From assembly GCA_020744425.1 (NCBI GenBank), contig JAGMUV010000016.1, positions 434,001-498,000 of the forward strand: a DNA stretch of 64,000 nucleotides, read 5' to 3'. The notes under the pieces are model-generated. The model searched no databases. It was not told where the DNA came from and worked only from the letters and a program-made list of their open reading frames with translations. Positions within the stretch are counted from its first letter, which is position 1, and each line of letters begins with the position of its first letter. A program made the translations under genes and the position numbers. Shown here one piece after another: positions 11,307 to 21,584 of this stretch. The stretch comes from Dactylonectria macrodidyma. Taxonomy: Eukaryota; Ascomycota; Sordariomycetes; Hypocreales; Nectriaceae.

Positions 11307-13290
11307 CTACGATCTGAAGGCTTTCATCCTCTTCTGCTGTCTGTTCATCCATTCCTGGTTGTTGCCATCAATCTCACCCAGACGACGACGCCTTGGTGGA
11401 TATCTTGCGTTCTTCGCAGCGATAGCTTCAGAACACGTTTTCTTGATCAAATCTATAACTGAAGCTGCGTGCAACTCCCACTCCGACCAACGGGAACAAA
11501 GCAGCAACCCTAGAGTGTCGACAGAGTCTACGGAAGATGCGGCTTGTGATAGTTGGCGTACCGCAGGCATCGGCATGATCCAGTCTTCCTTCTGCCTTGA
11601 GTCCGTCGAGGAAAACAAGGTCCTAGCAGTCTCTTTCCTCCACTTCAGAAGAGCAACTCTCACGGCCTCAACAATATGCTTCTGCGATATGAGAATCTTC
11701 GGCTGCTTAAAAGCTACTATACCCTGGAAGACTGTCTTGTCACCCCGACAGATAGAGCAGCATGACGATGCCCCGACTGGGTGCAAATATGAGGTTGCAT
11801 CTTCACCGAAGAAGGTGAGGATGCTCTTTCGAATACAGCTCTGATTATTGATTACGCCCAGAAGCTCTTGAGAGAGCCGGCTCTTCGGCGTACTCGGCTG
11901 CAGAGGCCCTTGAACTTCATTCCTGGGCATGGGTGCTGCAGTGCACCACGGCTCCACGATCCAGACAAACTCTCCTCTGATGTCAGCCCCTCTAGCAGCT
12001 CGACCGGCCCGCTGCCATAGGGAGCAGAGTGTGGCCGGTTGCTTCCACTGAACGACAAGTCTGATGTCAGGATTATTGATGCCCATACCCATGGCATCTG
12101 TAGCCAAGATAATGCGGTGTCTTGAGCTATCTTGGGCTCTTTGACAGTCAGGCTTCACAAATTCCTGCGAGATTGAGGTCTTATTAAAGTCTGCAAGCTC
12201 TGAGTGATATGCCTGGATTGCATTCCTTGCTGCCGTCTTGGAACAACCGGTCCTCATCAAAGCTGCCGTCAACAGAGCTCCTGCCGCCTCTAGCTCTGCA
12301 ATGGAGTCAAAATACACCACAGTTTTGCAGATCTTCATGCAACACTGCCTGCTGTTGAATCCGTGGCCGAGCTGACCGTTCGACGGCTCCCTGATACCGA
12401 GAGAGATCAACCGTGCTGCACCCTGAATGTCACCAAGAGCAAGAGCAGCACGAGCCTGGTTCGAGCTATACTCTACAACTGCATCCTTCACAGCCTGCTC
12501 TACCGGCTTGATCAGGAACTCAAGATCTTTGAAAGTGGCAGGAGGATGCTCTATCTGCTTCAACGAAATAAAAATATCCGGGCGATCAACAGAGCTACGC
12601 TGGACGTAGACGTTTGCGTCAAATCCACACAACTCACGCACCTTGGCCAAGGTTTGAGGATCCAGAGTTGCAGAGCATGCTAGCCACGGCACAGTGCCAG
12701 GAATGAGGCTCCTCAGCACAACCAGCTGGCTGTAATGCTTCCTGAATGACTCACCCCATTCCCACACAACATGTGCCTCATCTATGGCTACAAGTACAAG
12801 CTTGCTTCGAAAGGTTGGATCGTTGAGTATGGCTTTGAATCTTGCAGACAGTACAATCTCAGGACCGACGAGGACGTGAGTATAGTCACCTCTCTTGATA
12901 CCGTTAAGCAACGCCTTTGAGTTTGTGCCTGCATTGACGATGCATGGCTTGCAGCCTGGAATGCGAGATATTGCGGCAGCCTATATGGAATGAAGCAGGT
13001 AAATGATATGAGCGGCTTCCTGTGGCAGATGGCATGTCACTGACCTGGTCTTCTTGCAGAAGCATCAACGGCATGATCATGATGCAGATCCCTCCAGTCA
13101 GTGCCGGCACAGTCTGGAAGACAACACTCTTGCCCCATCCAGTGGGTGCAATCAAAATCAAGTCATCCTCTTCGACTACAAGCCTGCGAATTGCCTGAAC
13201 CTGCCCCGCGCGCGGTCTGAAGCCCACTATGCACTCAATTTTGGAACTCAACTGCACGTCATCCATGTGTTTGGCGGCGGTTTCCAACAT
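11307..13290 (-). CDS. RecQ-like superfamily 2 DNA helicase of the transposon
   Basis: Exons 13045-13290 and 11307-12980 join in phase 0 over a 64-nt intron (GTCAGT...ATAG), giving 639 aa. Helicase motifs occur in order: RPRAGQVQAIRRL with Walker A APTGWGKS, motif II IDEAH, motif III LACSATL, a C-terminal domain with ILATDAMGMGINNPDIRLV and motif VI LWQRAGRAAR. This is the RecQ arrangement, with variants typical of fungal TE-linked copies (QRAGRAAR instead of Q-GRAGRDG). After the core there are Cys pairs (SSCCSICRG). It converges on the DUF6589 gene, 8 bp apart, and lies inside the same inverted repeats, so it belongs to the element rather than the host. Unwinding of element ends or of replication intermediates is the likely job. 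Confidence 0.85.
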
Positions 13291-13873
13291 CCTGCGATCT
13301 ACAAGATGTCCAGCACCATCAATACGTGGATGTGGACTCGAACAAGGTTGGAAGGAGGAACTAAACGAATGGAGTCGTTATCGGCAGACTTCGCGTCTTT
13401 CTGCGCAGTCAACATTGATGTCAATTAAACCAACGCGGATGAGGGGAAATTGGAATGAAGCTTACCAGAAGGATGATCTGGATCTTGTGATCCTCCACGT
13501 CTAGTGGGAGTCGTCGTCGCAAGGAAATTGAGGTACCAACGGGTCGTGGTCGCTTGCTGATGCTGGAGATTTCGCGACGCGACTGCCCTAGACGGCTACA
13601 ACTCCACAACAACACGTCGCAAGGGAACAAAAGCTGGATCAATGGATATTTGGGGCTTGTGGGATCTTCCTAATATAGTTATCTTATTGATTTGTGTTGA
13701 AATTGAGGCTTTATGACGTGATGTAATTCTAGGGTTGGGAGTCGACCCTGCGAAACATTATGGTTACCGCAAAATTGTATGGGAGCGAAGCATCATCTCA
13801 CCCAATTGCCAAGTTTTGGTCTCAGGCCCACTCACAGAACCACGTGATCCGCGCGTCTGTTCGCTTAGTGAGT

Positions 13874-13894
13874 GGGTCTGAGTGCCTGAGGTAA
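13874..13894 (-). repeat. Right terminal inverted repeat of the DUF6589/RecQ transposon
   Basis: Ends ...GTGCCTGAGGTAA and is followed directly by the target duplication GTGGAGGAG at 13895-13903. Confidence 0.88.
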
Positions 13895-14029
13895 GTGGAG
13901 GAGCAGGTAGGTAGGTAGGTTTTTTATTCGCCCGGGGGGACACACCCCAGAGGGCCTTTGCACTAAGCTGTTTCCGTTTCGTACCGAGCTTGCAAAATCA
14001 CCCGAAGCCCAACAATTTTCACTTTGAAT

Positions 14030-14330
14030 GACTGATCCAATCTGTTGTATATGCCATGACAGGCCTGCTTGAAGGCCAATTTCTCCAAGTGTTCAGCATC
14101 CTATTCTCAGCAGCTGAAGCACGGTCTGCCAAAATGAGACTGTATGTTAGTAGGATTCGATCTGAATAGAAAATGTTGAACCGTCTCGGATGGGCTAATG
14201 GCAACCCTGGAGCTGACATTGCTGAGCAGTCTCCATCGCCAAGTGCTGTGAGTTTGTACCTGCCCTTCCTCTCCCCACACGTGGTGGCAAAGTAACAAAA
14301 CAAGCGTTGAAAGCTTAATATCAAGCCCTT
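14030..14330 (-). pseudogene. Tad-like LINE 3' end relic
   Basis: The stretch GTTCAGCATCCTAT-CTCAGCAGCTGAAGC near 14091 matches, with few changes, the sequence near 54332 inside a clearer LINE fragment. The shared minus-strand reading is ASAA-(E/G)-(N/D)-RMLN. The rest is broken into several frames. It is a short 3' fragment of a non-LTR retrotransposon, recognisable mainly through the better copy at 54.2-54.7 kb. Confidence 0.45.
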
Positions 14331-15048
14331 AGACTACCTTGATTGGTTACATCGTGGCCATGGCTCACTGCCACTACAACTGGCTGTCCGCCTCCTTCGG
14401 AAGTTGTTGTCATGTGAAAATGGTCTGAGTCTGCGGACGGGCTTCCAATGGCGGTTCTAGTGGTCGGCGTGCGTGACGCTAGTTGCGACGTGCGTCAAGC
14501 CTAGGCCATCTTGTTGGTCGCGTCGTAGAGGAAGAGGACCTGGCTTTCAACGCTCTGACATGCTTGAGGCATATTATTTTGTTAGGGAGGTAGCAGGAGT
14601 GGTCCTTCCTGGCTTCGCCCACGCACTGTGGCCGGCCACGAACCTTAATGCCCCAGACTCTCTCGGGTTCCGGCAGAGGGGAAGTTCTCGGGAGTATATC
14701 ATCACACTCGGAACACGAGCTACAGCCATGTATTTTCAAGCACTTCCACAGATGACCCTGGTCTGTGCAAGAGCTTGTTGGGACCTCGTGTCTTAGCTTC
14801 TCGTGTCGCTGTTATACCGTCTTTGCGTTGTCTAGCTTGAAAAACCGGCAATCTGGCGCCCAGGCACGGTTGAAAGAATGGAAGCTAGTTAACTATTCAT
14901 TTCGACCAGCATCACAAGATTTAATATCTTCCCCTCTATCTTGATAATGATAACCAAGATGATGTTGCTGCCATCGTCCTTCAGGCTGGGGAATCTATCT
15001 ATCACAGGCACAGATGGATAACGGGGATCAAATGAGCGCTTGTTTTTC
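14331..15048. other. Intergenic stretch without recognisable content
   Basis: Short open frames occur on both strands at 14473-14796, but none has a recognisable domain or support from a repeat or splice pattern. Confidence 0.4.
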
Positions 15049-15195
15049 TATCTAAAGGAGCGACGAAGGTCGGCCTCTTATACTTGTTTTCAATCTGCCG
15101 ATCTTCTAGGCAGCAGGCTGTTTCCTGTAGTGTAGCGTTCATTCTAACCGTGAAGTTATTCACGACGGTCGTGATCCTTGCCCTTGACATTCTTG
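15049..15195 (+). repeat. Dispersed repeat, copy 1
   Basis: Begins CTATCTAAAGGAGCGACGAA and ends near GTGATCCTTGCCCTTGACAT. A diverged copy in the same orientation is at 48613-48762. Differences are mostly transitions. Neither copy has visible inverted ends or a transposase. It overlaps the 3' end of a minus-strand open frame (15156-15557). Confidence 0.6.
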
Positions 15196-15557
15196 TGTCT
15201 ACAATGGACGCCCAAACCGCGGAACAAGTCGAAGTTTACCCCCGGTCGGTCCCGGTGTTCCTCTGACCATGTCGTCGGACGAATTGCTCTGCACCGCCCT
15301 TCTTCATACCAGGCACTCAATGTCTTGCCTTGGTACGTTAGGTCCTCATCCTTGATAACGACGACTGACACATAGTAGAACGACTCTTGTGGTATTGTCG
15401 ACGTCTCGGTCATGGTATTACCTAGCGGTTGGTCTTGCAAGAAGACCTGTAGGTGAAGCTGCCTCATCTGTTTCGAATGTCCTGTAAAAGATAAGAGAAC
15501 GTACGCGGGGTCCTGGATCTCGCATCGAGGTTTATAAAGGGGGCTCCACAGCACCAT
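15156..15557 (-). CDS. Hypothetical protein, weakly supported
   Basis: A 133-codon open frame from an ATG at 15557. I recognise no domain. The middle (FLQDQPLGNTMTETSTIPQESFYYVSVVVI, split here as read) has a protein-like mix of residues and the frame is longer than most random frames nearby. Its last 13 codons fall inside a dispersed repeat shared with 48.6 kb, which suggests the 3' end was changed by an insertion or that the frame itself belongs to a repeat. It could be a fragment of a larger spliced gene. No function is proposed. Confidence 0.25.
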   Translation of the reverse strand: MVLWSPLYKPRCEIQDPAYVLLSFTGHSKQMRQLHLQVFLQDQPLGNTMTETSTIPQESFYYVSVVVIKDEDLTYQGKTLSAWYEEGRCRAIRPTTWSEEHRDRPGVNFDLFRGLGVHCRHKNVKGKDHDRRE

Positions 15558-16399
15558 CCCATTAGGTGGGCAAAACGCACATCCACCACAAACGGTTAGA
15601 CGTCACCATTTAGAACTCAGTTGTGTAGGTGTCGCAGCCAGGCGTGATCTCAACGAGCCTGAGGAAACAACTGTACTTAGTAATCCAGCTGTGTGCTTCA
15701 AGAAAATACTTGGGCTAGATTACCCCGCAGTTTTAGACAACGATCAATCAACAGACTGCTTGCTGCTGCTCATTATATCCTTTTAGCACGCTCAGTGCGA
15801 CACATTCTGTTCGATTGCGGGCGTGGAAACCCTACCAAAGAGCTGTGCGAGACTTGAAGTGAGCTGCCATGAACCAATCACGGTCACAGGGAGATTTGCC
15901 ACAATGACGGCTGATGATGCAACGAAGCTTCCCACGTCAAGACTCTTGACGTAATTTCATTTTCTCGTTAGTTCTCCGGGGGCTGAGAGAAGAACCTTAT
16001 CCCCGATCGGTCGAAAGGCTTTTCTCAGTTTAATACGTAAAGGTTTGCCACATGATGACAGTACTGTTTTCCTCTACGTCATTGTATTGCTGGGGCTTCA
16101 CCATACTGTATTCTCCAGTGGGTCGTCATGGCGTTATATATACACACCCAGGACATTCCTCCTAAGTCAGTCAATCGAATCCGCAGTTGCCACTATTTGT
16201 ACGAATGGATAACAGGATAAAAAAATAGCTCTTGTTCTTCTATCTTACAGCCTGTAGTTACCTGACTGCTGAGACTGCAATAGGGACTAGACCTATTGAA
16301 CTTGCTACTACTTACTGCCTGGCCCACACATTCACGAAATCCTGCTCCCCCTACCCCGAAGACCTCGTCTACATCTCGTGAACCATCAGCTACGTCAAT
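15558..16399 (+). promoter_or_regulatory. Upstream region of SOM1-like gene A
   Basis: No gene is seen. A TATA-like stretch (GTTATATATACAC, about 16133-16145) lies some 260 bp upstream of the ATG at 16400, and the final 60 bases are CT-rich, as in many fungal core promoters. The assignment to gene A follows from position only. Confidence 0.35.
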
Positions 16400-18399
16400 A
16401 TGGCCAACATGAATGCCATGGGCGGTCCTGTTCGTGATGTTCCGATGGCCATGATGAATAACTGCGCAGTTGCGCCACATGGTGCTCCGAGACAACGTCG
16501 AGAGAATGACAGCAAGCGGACACAACTGAACACTTACATTTACGAGTATTTCCTCCACTATGGCATGCTTGACTGCGCGTACGCCATTCTCAACGCCGAC
16601 TCTGGCGTCAAGGCCAAGAAACATAGCCCCGGCAGTCCTCACGACGACAAAGGGGGCTGGTTGAGGAACGCCCTCTCCGGTGAATCGATCGAGACAGGTT
16701 TGGACTCCAAACACTTAGAGCTTCTTCCTGCTCCAAATGTTCCCAACCTATCGCCGGAGGGCTGTTTTCTCTATGAATGGTTCTCCCTCTTCTGGGACAT
16801 GTTCAATGCTCAAAAGGACGAGTGTGAAAGTAGTGAAGTGAATCAATATGCCAGCTATACACAGGTATTGTCCTTTGGAACACTTTTTCTGGCCTAACGT
16901 AGCTGACGCGGCGCACATCAGCAGAACAAGCTAACGTCGAACGCTAGCTGCTTGCAGGCCGAAGGTTCCTCACTGCCACCGCATGCTCCTGACGGGACCA
17001 CCCTCAACACTTTCTACAGCCCCAGCGAGATGGGTGAAGGTGACATGACGCCCGGGACCTCGGGTGGTGAAGCTGGTGGTAGAAGCCATCGAGATTTGCA
17101 AGAGGACCAGATGCAGGCTATGCAGTTGACGTCGAGGGAGCAACAAAACAAGGAGCTCATAGCGCGCCATGACACGAGTGGTCTGCGTCGGAATGACGGA
17201 GTGCCTGGTGGTCGAGGCGTCCAAGGGTCTCCAAGAGGTCCACGGCGTTTCCAACAGCCCGCTCTGCAAGGGGGAGGGCCAGGAGTGTCGCCTAATGCCG
17301 CCAACCAGATGAACCGGGGCACTCAACAGGTGAACATCAGTGGTAAAGGAACCCACCTTCCCGAAAATTCTCGATCTCGCGGTTACCCTAACTCCATAAA
17401 TTTCATAGCAAATCAAATAAATCCCAACTTGGAGCCGCATTTCTTCAAAGCAGGCATAGGCGGCATAAACGGTAACATGGCTGCGGTGCCGACGAATGGC
17501 TGGACGGGACTCCATCGTTCGCACCCTAGTCAACAGTTCAATGGTCAAACGATCCGGCAACAAGTGACAGCGACACAGGCACAATGCCAGCAGCAAGGGC
17601 AGACTGGTCAAAATGGTTTGGTACAGTGGCAGGGCGATTCGAACGAAAACCAAATTCCTCAGGCTGCTCAGACCCGGGTCCAGAGCACACCACAAGAACG
17701 GTCTGTGGCCTCGTCATCGGCACCGGCCAAGGAAAACGATAGCGCCAGGTCAAGAAGCACCACTCCGTCGTCACCACAGACGACGAAGGCTGCCCCGCCA
17801 ACTCTTTCACGATCTAACAAGGGCGCTCGCAAGAAAGGGACTGCTCCCAAGAAGGTGACCAAGAACATCAAGAGCAAGGTATTTGGGGTCTCCCATATTC
17901 CTTTATGGTGCTTACGTATTGACAATGCCTACGCAGACGGCGGCTCAAAAGACGTCGAAATCGAATCTCAACTCTGGAGCGACTCCTGCGGCGAAAATTG
18001 CTCCGGGCCCACCTCCTGTTAACCCAGTCAACTTAAAGGAGGCCCAGAATACTGGTCCTGCGCAGGTTGTGCCTACCAAACAGCCAGCAGCGCCTCTACC
18101 GCTTGCACCTGCTCCAATAGTGGCTCGGCCGCATGATGACTTGGCTCAGAACATGACATTCAGCATGGACAATCTTGACATGACTGTAAGTCTTGATATC
18201 TCGTTGGTGCCTAATCGAGTAACTGATATGGCCTTAGGACTTCGGTTCCATGGACTTCGCCATCCTCTCTACATCTGATGATGGTCTCCACGATTTCGAC
18301 TTTGATTCTTTTCTGCAAATCAGCGCAGAGGAGACCGGAGGATCTCACCTCAATTATGCACCGTTTGATATGGATACCGGTGAGATCGACAGGGACTAG
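16400..18399 (+). CDS. LisH-domain transcriptional regulator, SOM1/FLO8-like, paralogue A
   Basis: Four exons: 16400-16864, 16922-17878, 17937-18185, 18238-18399, giving 610 aa with all phases consistent. The N-terminus has the LisH motif (LNTYIYEYFLHYGMLDCAYA, about residues 48-67), followed by NVPNLSPEGCFLYEWFSLFWDMFNAQ, which is characteristic of SOM1. The long middle is rich in Gln, Asn, Ser and Pro, with a basic patch (KGARKKGTAPKK). The end is acidic (DFGSMDFAI...DFDFDSFLQ). Fungal SOM1/FLO8 proteins act in the nucleus downstream of cAMP-PKA, controlling adhesion, sporulation and virulence. A second, inverted copy with the same exon plan is at 29936-31918. Both diverge from the canonical single-copy gene, so each is probably an extra paralogue. 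Confidence 0.85.
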
Positions 18400-18980
18400 C
18401 TTGTTTACAACTCTCTGGAAATAGCCAATGGCTGTGATATGGGGTGTGCTTCACTGCAAACTAGCTCCGTAGTGTGTAGGGAGTGGCCCGGGGTTCCTTG
18501 CCGACAGTCGGGGAAAGTTCCTCAGGACGTCGTCGTGCCCAGACTTGGGAGGCAGTCTGACGCGACCTCCGGGCTGTCATCACGGCGCTGGGAGACGCAT
18601 AAGGCCCACGAATCCCATTATGACCTCCTAGATCCGTGTAGAGTCGATGTCAACTCGAGAAACGAGGATCATGGTCATCCATTGTCGTGGTGCGCAGCGT
18701 GGAACGCGCACGAAGAATATGGTCAGACGCTCTTGTCGGCGGCAGCAGCGGGAGGGGGCGTGGCCGTTGTCAAGCTGCCTTCTCGACAGGGACAGAGTCG
18801 ACGTCTGCTCGAAAGACAAATATAGCCGGATGCCGCTGTTGTGGGCAGCACGGAGCAGGCACAGTTGAACAACTTGAACCAGAGATATGCGCGACCAGCA
18901 CGCGTTTTTTGAGACTTTTGTCACCCCACTTTTTTTAGTACAAATCTTGGTGAGCGTGACGATTTCCTGATGGGAATTGC
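18400..18980. other. Intergenic region after SOM1-like gene A
   Basis: Open frames at 18439-18938 overlap on both strands with no domains and are not supported. The region holds the 3' end of gene A and ends at a piggyBac-type inverted repeat. Confidence 0.45.
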
Positions 18981-19238
18981 TATCCCTTTGACCGTGGTAA
19001 GACTACACTTGACCCATAGTCCCCATAGAGGCCCGGGAGATCAGCAGTACGCTGGTTGACTTCAAAAGGTTACGTGGCTATGCGAAGGGCTATGTATTTC
19101 AATGTAGATCTCTAACAGCCGTGACTTCTAGCGCCTCGTAAAATAGGTGGAACCTCTTGTACCTCGCCTTACTCTCCTTTCGTTGGTTTGAATCCCTGCT
19201 ACTAGCGTAAGTGTAGCCTTACCACGGTCAAAGGGATA
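18981..19238. mobile_element. Short internally deleted piggyBac derivative
   Basis: Inverted ends TATCCCTTTGACCGTGGTAA at 18981 and its reverse complement ending at 19238 enclose 258 bp. The same ends bound the full-length piggyBac element at 27430-29567. Inside the right end the sequences AAAATAGGTGG and CTAGCGTA are shared with the 3' part of that element, so this is a deletion derivative able, in principle, to use its transposase. No clear target duplication is seen. Confidence 0.8.
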
Positions 19239-19305
19239 GGATAAGGTATCGTTACTAACGAGAGCTCTGATTGGTTTGACCCCCTTGTCGTGACCGGCTT
19301 GGAGC

Positions 19306-21336
19306 TACGGTCGCACATTACCACATGGGTGACATAACCCTTTTGGGAAGCCTCAACCATGTGGAAATACTTAGTAATTTTGTGGACCCTTGCAAGACTA
19401 CAGTACGCACACTCTCCGGAAGGTATCTCTTCATTTAGATGGCTTCTCCACCAGGGAATATGTCGTGATAATTCCTGGTGACGCGTCACAATTCTTCCAC
19501 TCACACATCCACACCAGCGTCAATACCCAGCCCATCGCCGCCCCATAGCTATAGGCTATCCCCATCCATTCCCTAAGTAACCTCGGGTCTATCCGTTATG
19601 AGATTGTGCGACTGACCTTGTCTTGTACGTAGATATGCCCGATCACGTCCTATCGCAGACATGTCCCGATGTTCCGAAGACCGTGGCCCCAATCAGCTCG
19701 TGTGAGAACGCGATCCAGCGCTGACTGACACCTTTGAGTAGCTTTTCTCACCAAGACTCGATCCGTTGGTTCGATGTGCAGCATGTGCTTGGGCTCCAGA
19801 TATGACAGGAGCTCAGTCTCGCTCCCTGCCTGTGGACTCGTTGGTCGTTATCCTCGGTGGTATACCGAAACTCTGTCTGATCAAGGTCGGCGAGAATCGC
19901 CTGGGCTCCGGCCCAAAGAGGAGTCTCGATACCATGATCCGAGCGGGTGAAAAGGGGGCGGAACCCTGAGTACGACACAGTCCGTAGAAACTGTTTGAGT
20001 GAACTCAGCGCAGTCATATTCCCCCTGCCGACATATATCCAGATGATGGCTCTCGAGTACGTGTCGATGCAGGCGTAGATAGAGAAGCCGAAGGTCTTGA
20101 GCTTCTCGTACCCATCGAGAGACCACATGAAGTTAGGCCCAGGAACCTGGAAGTTCTTCCGGTGCTTCCAATCAGCAAGGCGTCTTTGTTCGGCCCGCTT
20201 CTTCCACTCTGGGTTCGTTTGGTACTCGCGGTATAAGGTATTCTGGCCGACAAGGACGCCGGCACGGATGCGGACGTAATGGTATAGATACCCCCTGCCA
20301 AATCCTCGGATGCTTGAAGACTGACGGTCGTCTTGGAAGAGGAACTCTCTTGCTTTTTGAATAGCCTCCTGTCGTTCAGCCAGATCTCGGAAGCGCCGCT
20401 TCATGCCATGCTTCAGACGATACTCCTGTACAGTCCGCTCGGAGATCTCGATGCCGCGTCGCTTGAGATCACGGACGATGCAAGTGTCGCTATACCCGTA
20501 TCGGTAGAAGTAGCCTTTGATCAGCTCGACGAAGGTGTTGGTATCAATCCTTGAGTGAAGGGGGGAGTACTCCTGGGCACCCCATTCCGCTAACCTCCTT
20601 TTCAGGGTTCTGACGTCGAGTACGTGCCCATCGTCGCGGAGATGGGCACATATAGTGTCAGTGGATAGCCCTTCTCGCCGCTGCTCGAGGATCCAGTCCT
20701 TGACGCACTCCAAGTCCTTACGGGGCCTCAGCATTGTGCGAGACGCAGACCAGGGGTTCGAGATCGTGGTAGAGGTCGGAGTTCATACCTCCTTCAAGGC
20801 TTCTTGTCACATATCGGGATATCGGATTTTAACGGTTATTGCGGAAGTGAAGCTTTCTGTCTTTCATCATAGGCGTCCATCGCCACTTGCCTCGTCAGAG
20901 GCCTCGTCAGCGGTCTAGCTTTTCCTTCAATCAGGTCAATAGCTAGATAAAGTCAAAGACCCCGGGGCATCCGGAGCCTCTCGGCTGTCCGAGGTCATCG
21001 TCAGTTTCTTTGTCTATAAGACTGACCCAAAGACCCTCATTAGATAGGAAGAATACCAAGAGCTTCTCACACATATGATCATTTCCATCTGCTAGCTGCA
21101 ACACTTCTAGCTGCAATACCTCGCCCCCTCTGAACCGGCATTATCGGAGCTTCGGTGCCGATGGAATGGCATCAGCACCGCTTGGTATGGCATCAGCTCT
21201 GCTAATTACATTGAAAACAGTGCACTATCATATCAATACTGTAGCCCCATATAAAAACGCCGAAAGCCTATGTGCGAAATAGCTCCAGTCATTTTCGCAC
21301 ATGGTTTTGTCACCCATGTGGTAATATGCGACCGTA
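19306..21336. mobile_element. IS3EU-like DNA transposon, decayed
   Basis: A 2031-bp element. The left end (19306-19334) starts TACGGTCGCACATTACCACA, and 21308-21336 is its reverse complement with one difference in 29 positions. TGGAGC at 19300-19305 and 21337-21342 is a perfect 6-bp target duplication. The 6-bp duplication and an integrase-like (rve) transposase fit the IS3EU superfamily. The transposase frame (minus) is interrupted. A 16-nt copy of the element's end also sits alone at 26926-26941. Confidence 0.82.
19643..20734 (-). pseudogene. Integrase-core transposase of the IS3EU-like element
   Basis: From the ATG at 20734 the frame runs 328 codons to a TGA at 19748-19750. A helix-turn-helix-like N-terminus (DTICAHLRDDGHVLDVRTLK and SERTVQEYRLKHGM) precedes an integrase core: MWSLDGYEKLKTFGFSIYAC, IDTYSRAIIWIYVGRGN and PLFTRSDHGIETPLWAGAQ. 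These carry the first two catalytic Asp residues (SLDGY, RSDHG). Near the end the frame reads NQRIESW then TGA, and continues open for 34 more codons (EKLLKGVSQRWIAFSHELIG). Related proteins have two Trp residues here, so a G-to-A change of TGG to TGA, as RIP causes, is the simplest cause of the stop. Confidence 0.75.
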
Positions 21337-21342
21337 TGGAGC

Positions 21343-21584
21343 ACTGAGGAGATGAACACTACCTCTTTCCCGCGATTGCCGGCGGATTACTGCACTTGGC
21401 GAAGGTGGGGGGGTGGTGGCACTGCGCGGCCAATACCTGCGGGATTTAAATCCAGGACTTGTTTCCCATCAGCCCTCTTGACTACGTGAGGCCAGACACT
21501 GGAGAATCTCTGCCAGGTTTGCCTCTTATGTTAGGTGACGTATTCTGTTCTGCGACCTCTAGGGATACAACTAAAGAGCTTCCA
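21343..21584 (+). promoter_or_regulatory. Presumed 5' region of the HET gene
   Basis: Short interval between the IS3EU-like element and the chosen ATG at 21585. The reading frame of the first exon is open upstream to about 21459 and has another ATG at 21528, so the N-terminus could be longer. The ATG at 21585 has the better context (TCCAATGGCG). The promoter must lie within or beyond the transposon insertion. Confidence 0.35.

Larger units (their letters stand above)
8581..13894. mobile_element. Complete DNA transposon with DUF6589 protein and RecQ-like helicase
   Basis: The element is 5314 bp. Its left end (8581-8601) begins TTACCTCAGGCACTCAG and its right end (13874-13894) is the reverse complement with one mismatch in 21 positions. 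Immediately outside, GTGGAGGAG occurs at 8572-8580 and again at 13895-13903, a perfect 9-bp target-site duplication. Subterminal copies of GGGCCTGAG occur inside both ends in inverted orientation (near 8652 and 13822). Inside are only two genes, converging with 8 bp between their stops: a DUF6589 protein (plus) and a RecQ-like helicase (minus). Both are open with normal introns, so the copy looks intact and fairly recent. The superfamily is not one I can name with certainty. Confidence 0.88.

Noticed and set aside
14019..14324. Independent gene on the minus strand
   Set aside because: Part of it matches the LINE 3' end at 54.3 kb, so it is treated as a relic.
18439..18938. Small frames downstream of SOM1-like gene A
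   Set aside because: No domains, overlapping on both strands, no repeat or splice support.
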